Of a stretch of 64,000 nucleotides of DNA, positions 38,263 to 64,000 are shown piece after piece. The notes beneath the pieces were generated by a model. It was not told the DNA's origin. It made no database searches and saw only the letters and a list, made by a program, of their open reading frames with translations. Positions within the stretch are counted from its first letter, which is position 1, and every line of letters begins with the position of its first letter. Location: the NCBI GenBank assembly GCA_019843655.1, contig JACDQD010000004.1, forward strand, positions 26,547,872-26,611,871, given 5' to 3'. The position numbers and the translations under genes are program-made. The stretch is from Lethocerus indicus. Its lineage: Eukaryota > Arthropoda > Insecta > Hemiptera > Belostomatidae.

Positions 38263-41200
38263 TTATTTCCACAAACTAGTGTAATCACAGGAATAGTTTT
38301 TTGAGAGTGTTTTATTACAGAGTAAAGAAAGTGATTTATCTTTAATCTCTTCAGAAACATGCTTCTTTGATGTTTTCTTTTTGCTCGGTGGTCGAACAGC
38401 AGGCTTAAATGCTACTTGTCCAGGATCAAATTCAACCAACAATTCCATACTGGTTCTGCAAATAGATACAAAATTAAATGAACATTCTTGCATTAAAAAT
38501 AAAATCACACACAGAGTTCAAGTTTAACAAATGTATCGGTGTTAACTAGAGATCTTAATTAAATACTCACTGTTTAGCGATTTCAGGAGGTAAACTGTTC
38601 TCACCAGATGTAGGTACACCGGCAGCAATATGATGTGCCATTTTCCTAACTGTTGGATGGTAATGCCTCTGAAAGATAAGAGTTATTTCTTTGTGAAATT
38701 CCTAATGTACATTAAAATAATGGATTCATCAAACATCTTTCATTATGCAGCAGAAAGTCAACATCCGATAAGCACTAAGAAATACATTATTTTTCAATAA
38801 TACCCTATAACCATAGTGAAACTAGAGAATTGTGCAAGTATTTACATCAACCATTATTGGACCATTACAAGGATGTTGACTCAGGAATAAATAAAAGCTT
38901 TGTATTAATCATCAAATAGTTTTGTTTCTTAAATAAATAAATTAATAATTATCTACAATTAAAATAAAATACAATAAATTAAATACAAAACAAATTAACA
39001 ACAAAAATATCAGTTCAACTTAAAATTCAGAAAAAATTGTAACCTTGTTTTTATAGCACCCATTCAATAATCATACACTGTGGTTAGGAATCATATTATT
39101 AACCTTGGGACCCATAAATAGTTTCATTTCCTATTACCCAAATGGCTACCTATGTTAAAAAATGTATTTAATAGTATAAACTGTTATTACAATATATATT
39201 ACCTGAAGTGTAATAAGCTCATAAAGTGAGGTGCTATTAGCATTGCAATGTTCTGGATCATTCAGTTCAGGCAAATAAACTCCTTGTCCAACTCCAGAAT
39301 CCATATCAAGGAGACAATCAATTGAGCTGTTATACTGAAACAAATATTTTACAACCTCAGGAAGCTATTTCTCATTAAATAAGAGTCCACTTACCACTCG
39401 CTCTATATTCTTTGGCCTTAATTAAATCTAAATGTTCCAACACTCTCAACAGACAACAGATTGTCTTTTATTTCTTCATTTTAATGCATATTAAAAGACC
39501 TAAGAATAAATTACAACTTTCTGTATAATTTTTTATGATAGTTAGTTCTTAGATTGACATGAAGAAATTCAAACCTGAAATATCTGTTTTAGTAGTGCCA
39601 TGAAAGCAAGTACAATGTTGTGGTTTTGCTGGAGGGATGCAGTAGCAACTCTTTTAATGAAAGCCAACAACTGTTGATGTGTTAATTTTTTTCGTCTTCC
39701 AAGTATGACTTTATCAATACAACTAACCAAAACAGGTGCCAAATCACTTGTTCTTCCTATATTAAAACAAAAATTATATGTTCTCTTCTATTAAAAATAT
39801 TGAAAATGTATAGATAATAACAAGATATAAAATATCTAAAACAAATACAAGTATAAATATTTAATAACAAATGACCTAAACCAAGATCATTAAAATGTCA
39901 ATATTTTATTTGTTGTCTATAAAGTGCATTCATAAACTTTGTGTGGTTTAAACATAAACTTAGGCTAAAGTGGTTTTAAGTGCACTTTAATTACCAGCAG
40001 TGATTTGCAACATAGTGTTATACAGGTGCCTGTAAAATTTGTTAGGATCAATGTTGAATGCTTCTCCATGACCAGACAGTATAGTGAAGACTGTCAGTTG
40101 ACAATGTAGTTTCTCTCCTATTTTCAGTTCGCCATTTTCTATCAAACTGTTCAGCACTAACACAAGGTCCTGATAGAAATCCAAATTGATGCAATGAGCA
40201 AACCTGAAAAAAAAATACTGTAGCAACCAACATAAATTAAATTGTTCCTTTTTAAAAACATTATAATTAGATAAAGAAAGAGAACAATGTCAGATGACAA
40301 ATAACCAAACAACCACTTTCATTATCTTTTTACTTCATATTTCTATCAACCATAATAGATACAATATCATTATTAAACAAACAAATTGTAACCTGAATGT
40401 GAACTAGTCTAGTTTGAAAGATAAGAAAAGCATACTTGGCTAATCCTTGAAGGGCAGCACTCAACAAACCAGAAGAAGGGGCATTTTTCAGGATCCTAAA
40501 ATATATTGTGAACACATACTTTGTGACTTCAGTCATAATTTTTTCTAAATTTGTTTTATTTTCTTCTGCTTTTGTTTCCATCATCTCCTTTTCAACTTGC
40601 TCAAGTCGTTTCTTCTTCTAAAATACAAAAAGAGGGCAGTTAATGCCTACACTTTATTTGTATTAAATTAATTGACTACTTAGTTTTTGTTACACTATAT
40701 ATTTACTATAATTATTTGCTGTTTGAAATTCTCAACGTATATTGCTTTTCCTAACTGAATTATTATGTCATTTATCATTTAACTCTTTTTAAAAGGTCTA
40801 ATTATAATTATTGTAATTAATTTCATAAACATTGGCATTATTTAAATAATTAACCATTCCAATGAATGAATTATTTATACAGGTAAAACCCACCTTTCGC
40901 TCCCTTTTGGATAAATTCATAATGCGACTTTTCTTGGCAGCCATCTTCTTGCGATCAGCTTCTGTCTGCTTGGACTGGTCAAGGTTCAAATCCAAAAGTC
41001 TAAGTGATGACAGCACTGAAATTACCTCACATTTCACAGAGTGGCGCCTTTTTTTAACAAGATCATTTATCCGCCTAACAATCTGCACAAAAATATAAAA
41101 AAAACAATTATTACTGTCATAAAGATATTGAAGAAAAATTATGGAACTATTTTTTGTATAATTAGATTAAAAACTGAACAGCAATCATTAAACATAAATA

Positions 41201-43465
41201 TATATTTCATCAATACTTTCATTGAATATCATCCTACAATATTTTTTTAACTAAAAACATACTCTTATATACCTCTAGTGTGATTTCACCTTTCTTATCC
41301 ATTGTAAATATGTCCGTGAAAGTGCTGACAATCAAATTTCTAACAGTGGAATTTGGATTGTCCAAATACGGTGTCAAAAGTTGGATAATATTTTTGCTGA
41401 AGTTGAAGTAGGGATGGGTTGACAACAGTTGGCACAAACATTTCACAGCCAGTTCAGCCAGTCCAATATCATTCTATATAATCATAAAAAATGTAACCAA
41501 ACTGAGAATCACAAATTTTACATATTTATACTACATATATGTAGTGTGTGTGTACAATCACCACTATCTGCAGTAGCCTTTCACTCATTTATTGAGTATT
41601 GAGAATTATGTATTCATCACTTCCCCATATTCATGAGATTAATTATATAATCAATCATTATACAATTGAGATTATATTAAACAATGAAATGTACTCCAAG
41701 ACTACAAACCTTAGTAAAAATCCTTGTATCACCCTTCTTCTTATAGAGTTTTGAGGCTACTTTCTCTAATTTGGCCAAATAAGTTTTATAACCTTTTAAC
41801 AACCTTTTCTCATAAGTTTGAAGCTCTTTAGTTTCCTTTTTTACTGGAAAAGATTATGGAAAAAATGTTTCTTTTAGTTTCAAAGGATAGGTTTTGCATA
41901 TATATGATATAAGCATAACTAATTTGTGAAGTTATATGAAATATTAATAATCTTAATATTCAGATATACATAAAAGTGTGAGTTCAACTAACATTTGTTA
42001 GCCTCTTCTTGGTGTTTGATTTGATATGATGGAAGAATATCCTTAAAAACCTCAAGGAGTGACATCATTACAAGCTTCTTAAGTGTAATCTGCAGTTCTG
42101 GATGCCATTCATTAAATATTTCGAGAAGGCGAGTAATATTCATCACCTGGGAGCATAACATTTAAAAAAGGTTGTACTTTGTAAAACAATAAGTTTTGCA
42201 CAAACATCTTTTCAAAGTACAGTCTGCTTAAGGATATTGAATGATGCTTGATTTTATTGATACTCAATATTGTATTATAATAATAATGTACATATTTCAC
42301 AACTGTATAATTAAACAAAAGAAGCAATAAAAACTCACATACTGTTGAGGGTTCTCCAAGAGCCCACTTGACAAAATGCCTATTCTGAACTTGTACCTGA
42401 AAAAAAAATTTAGACAATTAAAATAAGTTAAAACTACTGAATTTGTGTTGCCCCAAAAGCATACATGAGATATTAATTAATATAATTACTTTGCTATGGC
42501 TTCTTCTCTCCAAGCAAGCATATCCACTACAGAAAGGGGCTTTGACAGATCCCTATCAAAGATATCATCAGTCTCTCCCAAACTATCGGTCCTACTAAAC
42601 TTGCCTTCAATTTTTGTTTTTTTCTCTGCGTCTTGTACTGTGCAATTATCTTCATTATCTTCCACTATAAGCATCAATACAAAATACAAGTTAACATCAT
42701 CAGTATAAAAGAACAAATAAATATTAAATAAACAAATTGTACACATAAGCAAGCAGGCCAAGTGATAAAATAGTATACATTTGCAATTAAGAAAAGGTAA
42801 AATAGCAGGAAGAAAAAAAGTAGTGAACTTTTACCATCTTCAAAGACAGCCCTCCGAATAATTCCTTTGCTAGATTTTATAGGTAATAAAAGACGGGTCT
42901 TTTTGTTTACATTATCAGTTGTAACATTTTTTTCATAATTCATTTCTAAATTTTCACTAGCATCTTCTAATTTTCTTTTCTTCCTATATTAGAAACAACA
43001 AGAACATTAAACAAAACCTCTGAAAATAAAGGAAAAAGTCCATGATCTTTTTCACTTCATTCAATCTTACAAGTTTAAATCTATAAAGTAAAAAGTCTCA
43101 CTTTTTTATCCCTTCTAACATCGAATAACTCGTTCCTTGAACAGCCTGTTGGAGGAATGCTAGGTCATCTTTATCAACCATATCCAGCATATCATCCCCA
43201 TGATCACTTTCAACCATCTCTTCCCCTTCTTCTTCATCTCTAACAGGTTTAATGGGTTGGCTGGATTTAACTGCAGCTTTCTTATGTCTCTTGTGCTTTA
43301 GCTTCCCTTGACGAGATAACTTGGTTCTCTTATGATTATTATTTTTTACTTTACTCGTTTTCTGAACTCAATCAAACAAACATAATCAGTTGACGGAAGT
43401 TCCCAGTAATCAATAGATTAAAAATTAATGAGCAGAAAATAACCTTAAATGTTACATACCTTCAT
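38263..43465 (-). CDS. NOC3L: Nucleolar complex protein 3 (NOC3/NOC3L), 15 exons, 773 aa, complete
   Basis: NOC3 works with NOC2 in the nucleolus/nucleoplasm in 60S pre-ribosome maturation and transport, and in yeast also in replication licensing. The coding exons, 5' to 3', are 43465-43460, 43361-43102, 42983-42835, 42664-42490, 42396-42339, 42146-41993, 41843-41710, 41473-41273, 41082-40894, 40617-40436, 40203-39995, 39756-39575, 39334-39203, 38668-38571 and 38455-38263. Together they make 2322 nt with every phase consistent. The first exon encodes only Met-Lys. Residues 3-95 are Lys-rich and then acidic, a typical nucleolar targeting tail. LLPIKSSKGIIRR (about 120-132) and KLVMMSLLEVFKDILPSYQI (exon 6) are NOC3 N-domain hallmarks. 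The CBF/Mak21-type domain follows, with FRILKNAPSSGLLSAALQGL, NLDFYQDLVLVLNSLIENG and INDLVKKRRHSV-type segments, and then HYHPTVRKMAHHI. The length is close to the family norm. Identification is firm. Confidence 0.93.
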
Positions 43466-43865
43466 GTTGAAATAACCGTCAAAAAGGCTTCAAATCGATG
43501 GAGGTTATGGTTACAGTGCATTTGCACGTGGTAAACAACAGTAATGCCAACTATCACTTCATTCAAATTCAATTCATTACAGACTTATAAATGCACTTCA
43601 TCTAAGTGATGACCGTTAAATGTGTCAATTAAAGAATATTAATTATAGAAGTAATTTATTAATTTAAAATTATTTTTAAACTAATTAATCCACAAAAGAT
43701 GCTTCTTCGATTCTCAAACTTTATCTATACAGGCAAATTAACGCGTATTAATTATATATCAAGTGAAAAATCAATAACCGCGTAAAATAAATTTTTTTGT
43801 AAGGAACAATGAAAAATAATCCTGTAAGGAATTGTAAACAGTTTATAATTCATATTATAAATATA

Positions 43866-43870
<5 letters not shown>

Positions 43871-43918
<48 letters not shown>
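43871..43918. repeat. (AT)n microsatellite
   Basis: This is a pure AT run about 400 bases upstream of the NOC3 start codon. Confidence 0.95.
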
Positions 43919-43921
<3 letters not shown>

Positions 43922-46668
43922 GGCATAAAATAACTCTTTTCTAAGATATCTTCTAAATTATTGAAGTCTAATGTCTTATAAATGGTAGGAACTATATTTT
44001 CCAGAATTTAGTGTTAAAAATTAAGCGATTTTAATAATATCATTATAAATATCCTACTTATATTAATAAAGTTACTATAGTTATTTTAACCACTACAAAA
44101 GGGTGTTTAGAATTTTTTTGAAGAATTTTTCATTTATTCTACATCTCATTTAAGAATATGATGTATTTTCATATACACAACTCAGTACACAAGTATGCAT
44201 TTCAATATCTCACATTTCATTGCCAAAAATAAAAGAGTAATTACAATTACTAAAACAAATGAACCTGCCAGTCATTATATTACAATCCTTTTTATACTTT
44301 ATGAAATAATATATAAATTGGAATGAGAAAGATAATGTAGTGGCCACCAAGAAAAAATATAATTGTTGAAGTTCATTCTTTTATTTCAACAATCTTGTTT
44401 CTGTAATATAAATTAAATAATCTGCTTTACATTGCATGTTCCTTTTGATTAGGGATATTTTACCCTTGATCTTAAGACTATAAATATAATTACTTTTTTT
44501 GGTTTAAATTTGGGACTAAAACCCATTTAATCAGCAAATACCTATTACTTTAGAAGTTCCATTTTACCCACTAGTTCACTCATCTTTCTATATAGTTAAC
44601 AAAACATAAAAATGTAATTAAGGCTTCTTCACAAATGAAGAATATAGGTTGGCATTTTGCCTCTTCTTTTCAGAAATGTATGTATACTTTACATTCCATT
44701 AAATTGATATCGCTTAAGAACATCTTCTTAAACAACTGGACCACATTTGTTATAGTTTCAATGTAACACGATGGAATTCGTTCCACTGTCTGTCATTTTT
44801 TCACACAGGCCACATTTCAAAAATAAAGAATAAATATTTAACCTGCTTATAACAAACCTTAATTCTTATGTTGAAATAAAAATTATATGATATCCTTGAA
44901 TTTGTCCCTAATTAACAACAATAAATTTCAAGAAAAAGGTAACAAAAAGGCATACACAAAATATAAGTAAATATGAAAGATAATGGATAAAATCAATACT
45001 GAATGGATCCAACAAAATCGGCTGGAGGATGAGGTACAGTCAAATCATTCAAGTCACATTTACTTATCTCTCTCTCCGATGTAAACAAAAAAATAAGAAT
45101 TAAAGTAATTTCTCAAAACTTTGGTAATTTTATTTAAACATTGCATTTTTAGGATGGACAGGAGTAGAAAAAAAACGAGGGCTTACATAACTTGTTTTCA
45201 GTTTACTAATCTAAGAACGGTATTCACAAAAACGCATCAGAGAAACCATGATTCAACATATTTCATTCAATATAATACACATTCTTTCCTCTTTCTTTTA
45301 TTAAAAAAACACCCCTTTGACTAAAAAAGAAAAAAAAGGAAAATAAACACACTTGTTTGGCTAAATCCATTGAACGAGGCGCATCCAGCGCTTATTCACA
45401 TGCAGTCTAAAAACCCAAGTTGTTTTATGCACTTACAATGACATCAGCGATATTTTAATAAATACGTTCAATTAGGTATCTGTTTTACTTATATAGATAC
45501 AAAGATAGATAGAAATAACATTTTTCCACCTTACACAGTCATTTGATAAACACACTGAGCTAGACTCAGTGTACTTGGAAGCTGCAGCTATCATCTATAT
45601 GGCATTTGTTTCAATATGCGACAATTGTCTGTGTTCAAATTAATTATTTCTGAAGTAGGGCCAACAGAGAAATGCAGCAATAACTTTGAATGTTTGTAGG
45701 CTTAATAATAGGACATAAGTAAACAGAAACAATAAATTCTCTTGACTAAAATATAAATGGTTTATCCAATTTGTAGCTAATTAGAAAAATGTTACCAATT
45801 TAATAGAAAAAATGTATTCCTTCAGTTAAAATAGTTCATAATAATAGATCATTTAGTCAAATACCTCTCAAACTTCTCAATCTTCTAATAGTATTACCAT
45901 TATAAATGCAAACCAGGATCATAATTGGATAAAATGTTTTGAGCCAATAGAATGAAATATAACGAGTATGATGTCCCTTAGTATTTTTTTGCTGTTTACA
46001 ATCATTATAAATATACTTACAGGCATGTGAGGTTCTTAAATAAATGCAATTTCCCGCAATATAAATTAAAAATGTCTTAAGCTATTCAAATAATGCATTA
46101 AATTTGAAAGAGACTAGGGGCAATAACAGAAATACAATAACATGGGCACAGAGTTTTTAGGAAAAGTACAAAATCATTTTTATATACGCCTCCTGCCGTT
46201 TAATATAAAAAAGTATTTATTTACAAAAAGGAAATCAAAGGACAACTTGTCAAACAATTATATCTACAAGATAATTAAAATGACTTAGATGCTCAACACA
46301 AAATTCAGTACCTTAGTACTGGTACTGTGCAAAGAAATCCAAACACAAAGGATTCAGACATGTTTTAACATTTCCAAATAACTGTGCCCATTAGTAATTG
46401 TTTAATAGTATCTTGACAGATATATTATATGTTTATTTATACGCATATGTATGTATATCTATATACACACACTTACACATACACACACATATATATTATA
46501 TCTATATATATATATATATAAATATTTATTTATTTACATATGGAGGAAAGAAATAAAATTAAATTTAAATTAAACAGAATTGGATTTTAACATGCAGGAA
46601 CTCCATATTGATATGTATATATTTATATATATATGTATATATATATATATACACATACAAAATGTTAT

Positions 46669-46700
<32 letters not shown>

Positions 46701-47389
46701 GATTGTGTCTGTATATGTGTGTGTTTACATATATAAAACAAAGGTCTAACCTATATTAACATAACTATTTTTTTTAAAAAGGACATAGTGTATTGTCCCC
46801 CCCCCCTCTAATATATACAATCTGGTTGGAAGTTAAATTATTTAAAATTGTTCTAACATTGTTGTTGTGCCAACGCATCATTTATTATGTGTTTCATCAG
46901 CGCGGCGCAGTGCTCAATGGGCGACAAATAAGTTAAAAATTGTTATGAACAACAACAATAAGGAACTTTATATTGTAACGTTACTTTTTATATTTGTCCG
47001 GACACTGTTCATTTTATCACACACTTTCCACGATACTGTACAGGTCGTCACAAAAATGTAAGTTTAGGTCACAATCGTGTTACACAGTATTTCACTATAA
47101 TCAATAAATTAAAAATATCAATTGACTGACTGCCTTTTAACCCTAAATCTTTATATACCACAGATTTCTTTACCAAGGCATTAAACAAACCACAGTTGCG
47201 ACAGTTTATACATTAAATAGGAAAGCTTAATTAGATTCAATAATTCCATAAAAACCCAAATATACACATTTATCGATCACTGGAAATCATTTAATGCCTC
47301 TGAAAATTTGTTTCTTGTAATCTGTGTCTAGAATAGGTTATATTCAAAACATGTACCTATATATGCATGAATGCATATATGTATATATT

Positions 47390-47396
<7 letters not shown>

Positions 47397-47429
<33 letters not shown>
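47397..47429. repeat. (AT)n microsatellite
   Basis: This is an AT run flanked by ATAC-type degenerate repeats, in the presumed 3'UTR or intergenic region. Confidence 0.9.
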
Positions 47430-47435
<6 letters not shown>

Positions 47436-47801
47436 CATACATATAACATTTTGTACAGAGTTGAACACTGATACTGTTCAATTTATAACCATTATCAGAA
47501 GGGAAAAAAGGTTCTCCAAATGATAAATTGATTTTAATATCAACTTATGACAGGCAGTCAATGTGTCTCCAACACATAAAACAATAAGACTAGAGATGGC
47601 ACAGTAATATGCGTTCAGTGCCCTCTAATCCTAATTACGGTGTGTAACACTGTGTAACAACAAACGATAAGCACCACATTGATGATGAAGATCAATGTAT
47701 CTGTTTTGACACTAAAATAATCACAGCACATTCTCGCACAAATATATCCGATCCGATATATATACACATATATATATGTATGCGCACATATATATATATA
47801 T

Positions 47802-47927
47802 TTATATATTATATACGTTAACGCTCCACATTAGCCTGACAGCATACTTTTCATTAGATACTGCAGCATGGTAGCGTGTTCCATCCAACAGGTCTAATAC
47901 AATCACTGCTGGGTACGAGTGTTGTCT
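47802..47927 (-). CDS. Candidate extra terminal exon 3' of TLK (41 codons + stop)
   Basis: On the minus strand a strong acceptor (pyrimidine-rich, ending gatttcag) opens a 41-codon frame ending in TAA at 47802. It reads RQHSYPAVIVLDLLDGTRYH, AAVSNEKYAVRLMWS and a short AT-repeat tail. The base composition is more coding-like than its surroundings. It could be a 3'UTR exon of TLK: a donor-like gtaaat lies about 30 bases past the TLK stop. It could instead be an alternative TLK C-terminus or the last exon of another transcript. I do not recognise the peptide. Confidence 0.3.
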   Translation of the reverse strand, partial: RQHSYPAVIVLDLLDGTRYHAAVSNEKYAVRLMWSVNVYNI

Positions 47928-47985
47928 CTGAAATCAAAAACAACCTTTTATAAATAAATAATATATTTTAATTGAAAAAAAATTT

Positions 47986-48064
47986 GGTCTCCCACCGGGA
48001 TTCCAATCTGTAATCCTCAAGCTGGTTATTAGCGGATGATTTTAATCATTAAGCTAAGATCTTC
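47986..48064 (-). repeat. tRNA-like SINE fragment
   Basis: On the minus strand this reads like a degenerate tRNA gene. There is a TTAGCTTAATG A-box-like stretch, then about 40 bases on a GATTGGAATCCC B-box-like stretch, followed by GGTGGGAGACC. The cloverleaf is not intact. A tRNA-derived SINE is more likely than a functional tRNA. Confidence 0.4.
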
Positions 48065-48735
48065 AGTTCCTATCTGGTTCATAATAGGACCAATAGTTAT
48101 ATTATCTCATAGGCCAAAAATTGTTATTTGCTCAAATGCCTTTACATACAAAAGTAATGAACTTACGATGTAATGATGAAATTAAGGTTTAATTTTTATC
48201 TATTTTTACTTAATATGTGTCATTACCATAATAATTAAAAATGGAGAATGAATAACTATAATTTCAAATAAACTTTAATTTTCTACTTGCCAAACAAAAT
48301 TGACAAAAAATGCACCAAAGTTTAAATAATACATTAATTACATACACATTATAATATCCATAATATTTATAATCTAAATAAGATGGTTTGATCTAACATT
48401 TTATTTTGGCAGAAGTAGATAGTAAGTACTATTAATGAAATCTTTTGCAGCCAATGACAATGAAATAACTGATTTTTCCAAATATTATACTAAATGCCTT
48501 AAGCTCCAACTATAGCCTAGCCTAACTTTACCTGAAGTTAGCCTATAGTCAATGACTCTGAGGCCCTAATCATTTCTTCCAGAAGAATCAGAAATTAGTA
48601 ATAAATATTGGGCACGGGTACACTTTTCTTACCACAAAACTGAAAATCTAAGATTTAATACAATATGGAAAATTTAATTATTAGTGTACACATAAAATTT
48701 ACTGACAACAACAAAGGAGGTGAAGACGAAGGCGA

Positions 48736-61240
<12,505 letters not shown>

Positions 61241-64000
61241 CTGTAATAAAAGATCTGAATTACTATACGTAAAATGGAATGCAAGAACTCAGACACAACA
61301 AACGCGTTATCTAAAATATGGAAAATATCTTGTCCTTTCTAAATACGAACGATCAAAAATAAGCGGCGTAACTATTAACGTAAGTTAAACTATAAAACCA
61401 TGTTCAGTTCAGATCATTCCAACCGATCTGGATGGCCTATTAACAATGTTTTTCGAGACAAATCTGCAGGCCCTGACTGCCTTAATTGAACCCACAGCAT
61501 GACGATGGGAAGGGAGCCTAGTGTAAAACCAAGCAGACCGCAAACGGACCAAAACTGCCTGAACCGTTATTCATTTTTTTCCAGAATGCAATGTACTCTC
61601 TGGCAAATGAATTGATTCGTGTTCGCTTAAAAGATAGGACACGAATAGGAATACAAGGTAATATTTTTTGATCGTTCCGTATTTGTTATCTTAAAACCTA
61701 ACGCTAAACGCGACTCTGATTATTTAGGCGTTGACACTTCAAGGAAAATAAAATAAATCAATCATTATTTAAGAAATACATCAGTCAATTACAATTATAC
61801 ATCAGTCTATAATTCTTTTAGGATAATATAGCTAAATATTATTATATAATGAAAACTAAATTTTTAGCGCTACCGTTTACTTCAAGCATGTACACAAGAA
61901 TATTTTGGACCCCCGAATTTAGTAACCTGGACTTTGGGCATGTCCATAATATATGATTAAGTTTTAAATCGATAAAATAGAACAGATTTATGACCCTTAA
62001 TTAAAAAGTCCCTACGCTACAACGTTTGATTCTTTTCAGTCACGAGACAGTCTCTTCCGAAGAATCAATTTAATTTGCTCTTTTCTGGAACATAATGCGG
62101 AAAGTATAACTCCTGTGCGCATTAAAACCTACAAGTCCTTTCCTATCATACCGAAATGATCTGATAAGCGACATCATATAAACCAATGTGAATATAAAGG
62201 AACGCGGTGGGTACGTATAGTAAATCTGATTGTACACTCAAAAATGATGAAATGTGATTATTTAAAACAAATTAGCTACAACAAATATATAAATTAACGA
62301 AGTAATTAAATTTTGGATCCATGAAACAAAACAAATAATGAATAGGGTGACAGTAGCGAATACTACTAATAAATTACCGTGTTCACACGACGCTTGACTA
62401 AGAACTAAATTGGCTGATGATAATGCATTAGTCAGAATTAAAGAAGGAAAGGAATCGCCAGCAACTGAATTACTTTGTGGAAAAAACTGGGTAACTACGG
62501 CATTAGTCACAGGCACTCAAATTGTTAAATACACTTAGACATTATGAAACCATATCAGCAAAACAAAGTTAATACGTCACAAAGATCAATTAGGTTTTCT
62601 TAGTGCTTAAATAATTCAGGTCGGCAAAATTCGGCATTAAATTTAAAAGGTCTTCAAAAAAAGTTTTAATATGGTATCTGTCCTCTTTAAATTTTCAGTT
62701 TTATCTTGATAACCTGATAATTTGTGCAATACAAAACAATATATATTAACTACCAAATTAATCCATTTTAAGTAAATATATTCAAAATTATTTTGGCGCA
62801 TACCAAATAAATGTTTTGTTCAACAAATAATGTTAAAACCAATAATTTCCTAATATTTACCCCCTAACAAAATAAATTTCTTTGTATATAAAATGAAATC
62901 TGTGATTTAAAATGTATTATGGTAACTAATTAAATAAGTGTGTGTCTAATAAAATCAGTGTACCAACATAAATTATTCCTTTTCGAAACATGTCTTCACT
63001 TCTACATTCGATCATTCACTAGCATTTTATCTCCTGTACAATAGAATTTATCAAAATATTGGCAATCGAATGTTCGACTTGAATTTTCTAACCTTAAAAC
63101 AGAATTAATTTGAATTTGGGAAACAGGATTAACACATCGATATCTTACCCGCTTAATTCCTTTCGTATCATAAAAAACCATATTACGTGTTCCCACGTCA
63201 CACAATTGAGATAAAGACAAAGGAAGTCAAATCGAGTACTTTAAAATTATATGTATTAAATTCAATGTAAAATTTTCACACAATTTGCCTTTCAGAAAGT
63301 TCATAATTTATAAAATGACGTCACATGGTATGAAACCGTATCCAAAAACATAATTTCTTATTAAATGTTACAAAATCTGTACTCGTTTATAGGAAAATAT
63401 GAATAATTGTGGAAAATGTTGATATGAGTAATAAAAAGTGGAACATTCCACGGCAAAGAAATGTCAAAGACACATGAGTCGGGCTTACATCATTTACTCA
63501 TTTCTAGAAACCATTTCTTGATCCTCGAACGCAATTTGCCTACTCGCATCCTACTTTTCTAGTGTTCCTGACCACAAATATCATGAGATAAAGTGTCACA
63601 TATCGCGATGACATCATTGGGCCCTTTTAATTGAAATATTGTTAAATACAGTCCACGGATGTTTTCTTCTTCTACGGGATCCTCCGAACTTAATCAATTT
63701 AAAATTTGATAATAAAAATCTGGGTCAGGTGTCGATTCTCCGTCTCTCGATTCCACGACGCCCTCAATTTCACTCACTATACGATTCTCTGTCCATACCG
63801 AACGAACATTTCGTATACAGTCGGGACGAAATTTTCCGCTCATTAATTCAGTATTGTAACGCTTCCGAGAGTACAGAACTACCGGCCAGTTTCAAATTCA
63901 TATACAGTCGCGATTAGGTGTCCATCCTGGGCCCAACATGCCCAGATAGGAGAGAAAAGCATCCCGAGCCCCGATCGTTGGACAATTATATTTCCCGAAT
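61241..64000. other. TLK 5' intron or flank, no gene supported
   Basis: The acceptor just before the TLK ATG shows that this is intron, at least in part, with the 5'UTR exon and promoter further right or outside the window. GC rises after about 63,500. A 92-codon open frame at 63639-63917 (plus) has no family resemblance. Confidence 0.45.

Larger units (their letters stand above)
43466..47801. other. Region between TLK and NOC3: likely TLK 3'UTR plus NOC3 promoter
   Basis: AT-rich sequence (clearly lower in GC than the left half of the window) with several (AT)n tracts (43871-43918, about 46489-46521, 46622-46650, 46675-46700, 47397-47429). TLK and NOC3 are read in the same direction, so the right part may be TLK 3'UTR and the left part the NOC3 promoter. 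No coding exon was found on either strand. Confidence 0.45.

Noticed and set aside
47986..48064. Functional tRNA gene
   Set aside because: The A- and B-box-like stretches are degenerate and the stems do not pair into a full cloverleaf.

Overview
This window looks like chromosomal DNA from an insect. Genes are split by GT-AG introns, many of which begin with GTAAGT/GTGAGT-type donors. Some introns exceed 10 kb. Microsatellites are abundant, there are traces of tRNA-derived repeats, and the recognisable proteins are animal nuclear proteins plus a class A GPCR. Long introns and AT-rich, repeat-rich flanks suggest a hemipteroid or another large-genome insect, but the sequence alone does not fix the order. 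There is no sign of bacterial operons, CRISPR or plasmid features.

Layout. (1) About 1-33,272, minus strand: the 5' part of a rhodopsin-like GPCR. Coding exons lie at 33,272-32,871, 22,749-22,570 and 8,245-8,154, separated by introns of about 10 and 14 kb. The gene stops inside TM5, so the rest lies mostly or wholly past the left edge. (2) 9,934-12,498, plus strand, nested inside a GPCR intron: a four-exon gene for a 207-residue protein I do not recognise. All splice phases agree. (3) 33,273-36,090: intergenic, with a probable decayed mobile element and a 61-bp minisatellite. Nine of its copies carry a sequence very close to the CTCF core motif. (4) 36,091-38,015, plus strand: a six-exon gene for a 182-residue REC114-like protein of meiotic double-strand-break formation. 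(5) 43,465-38,263, minus strand, convergent with REC114: a complete 15-exon NOC3 gene (773 residues). (6) 61,240-48,736, minus strand: Tousled-like kinase in 14 coding exons, with a one-base reading-frame defect in a G-rich tract near 58,945-58,990. A possible further terminal exon lies at 47,927-47,802. (7) 61,241-64,000: 5' flank or first intron of TLK, with nothing else coding that I can support.

Functionally, three of the genes are nuclear: NOC3 (60S ribosome biogenesis and replication licensing), TLK (histone chaperone/ASF1 kinase in S phase) and REC114 (meiotic break machinery). The left half is the territory of one receptor gene whose huge introns hold a nested gene, a duplicated ~350-bp non-coding element and many simple repeats. 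All exon joins were worked out by eye from splice signals, reading phase and remembered family similarity. No alignment or search was run.
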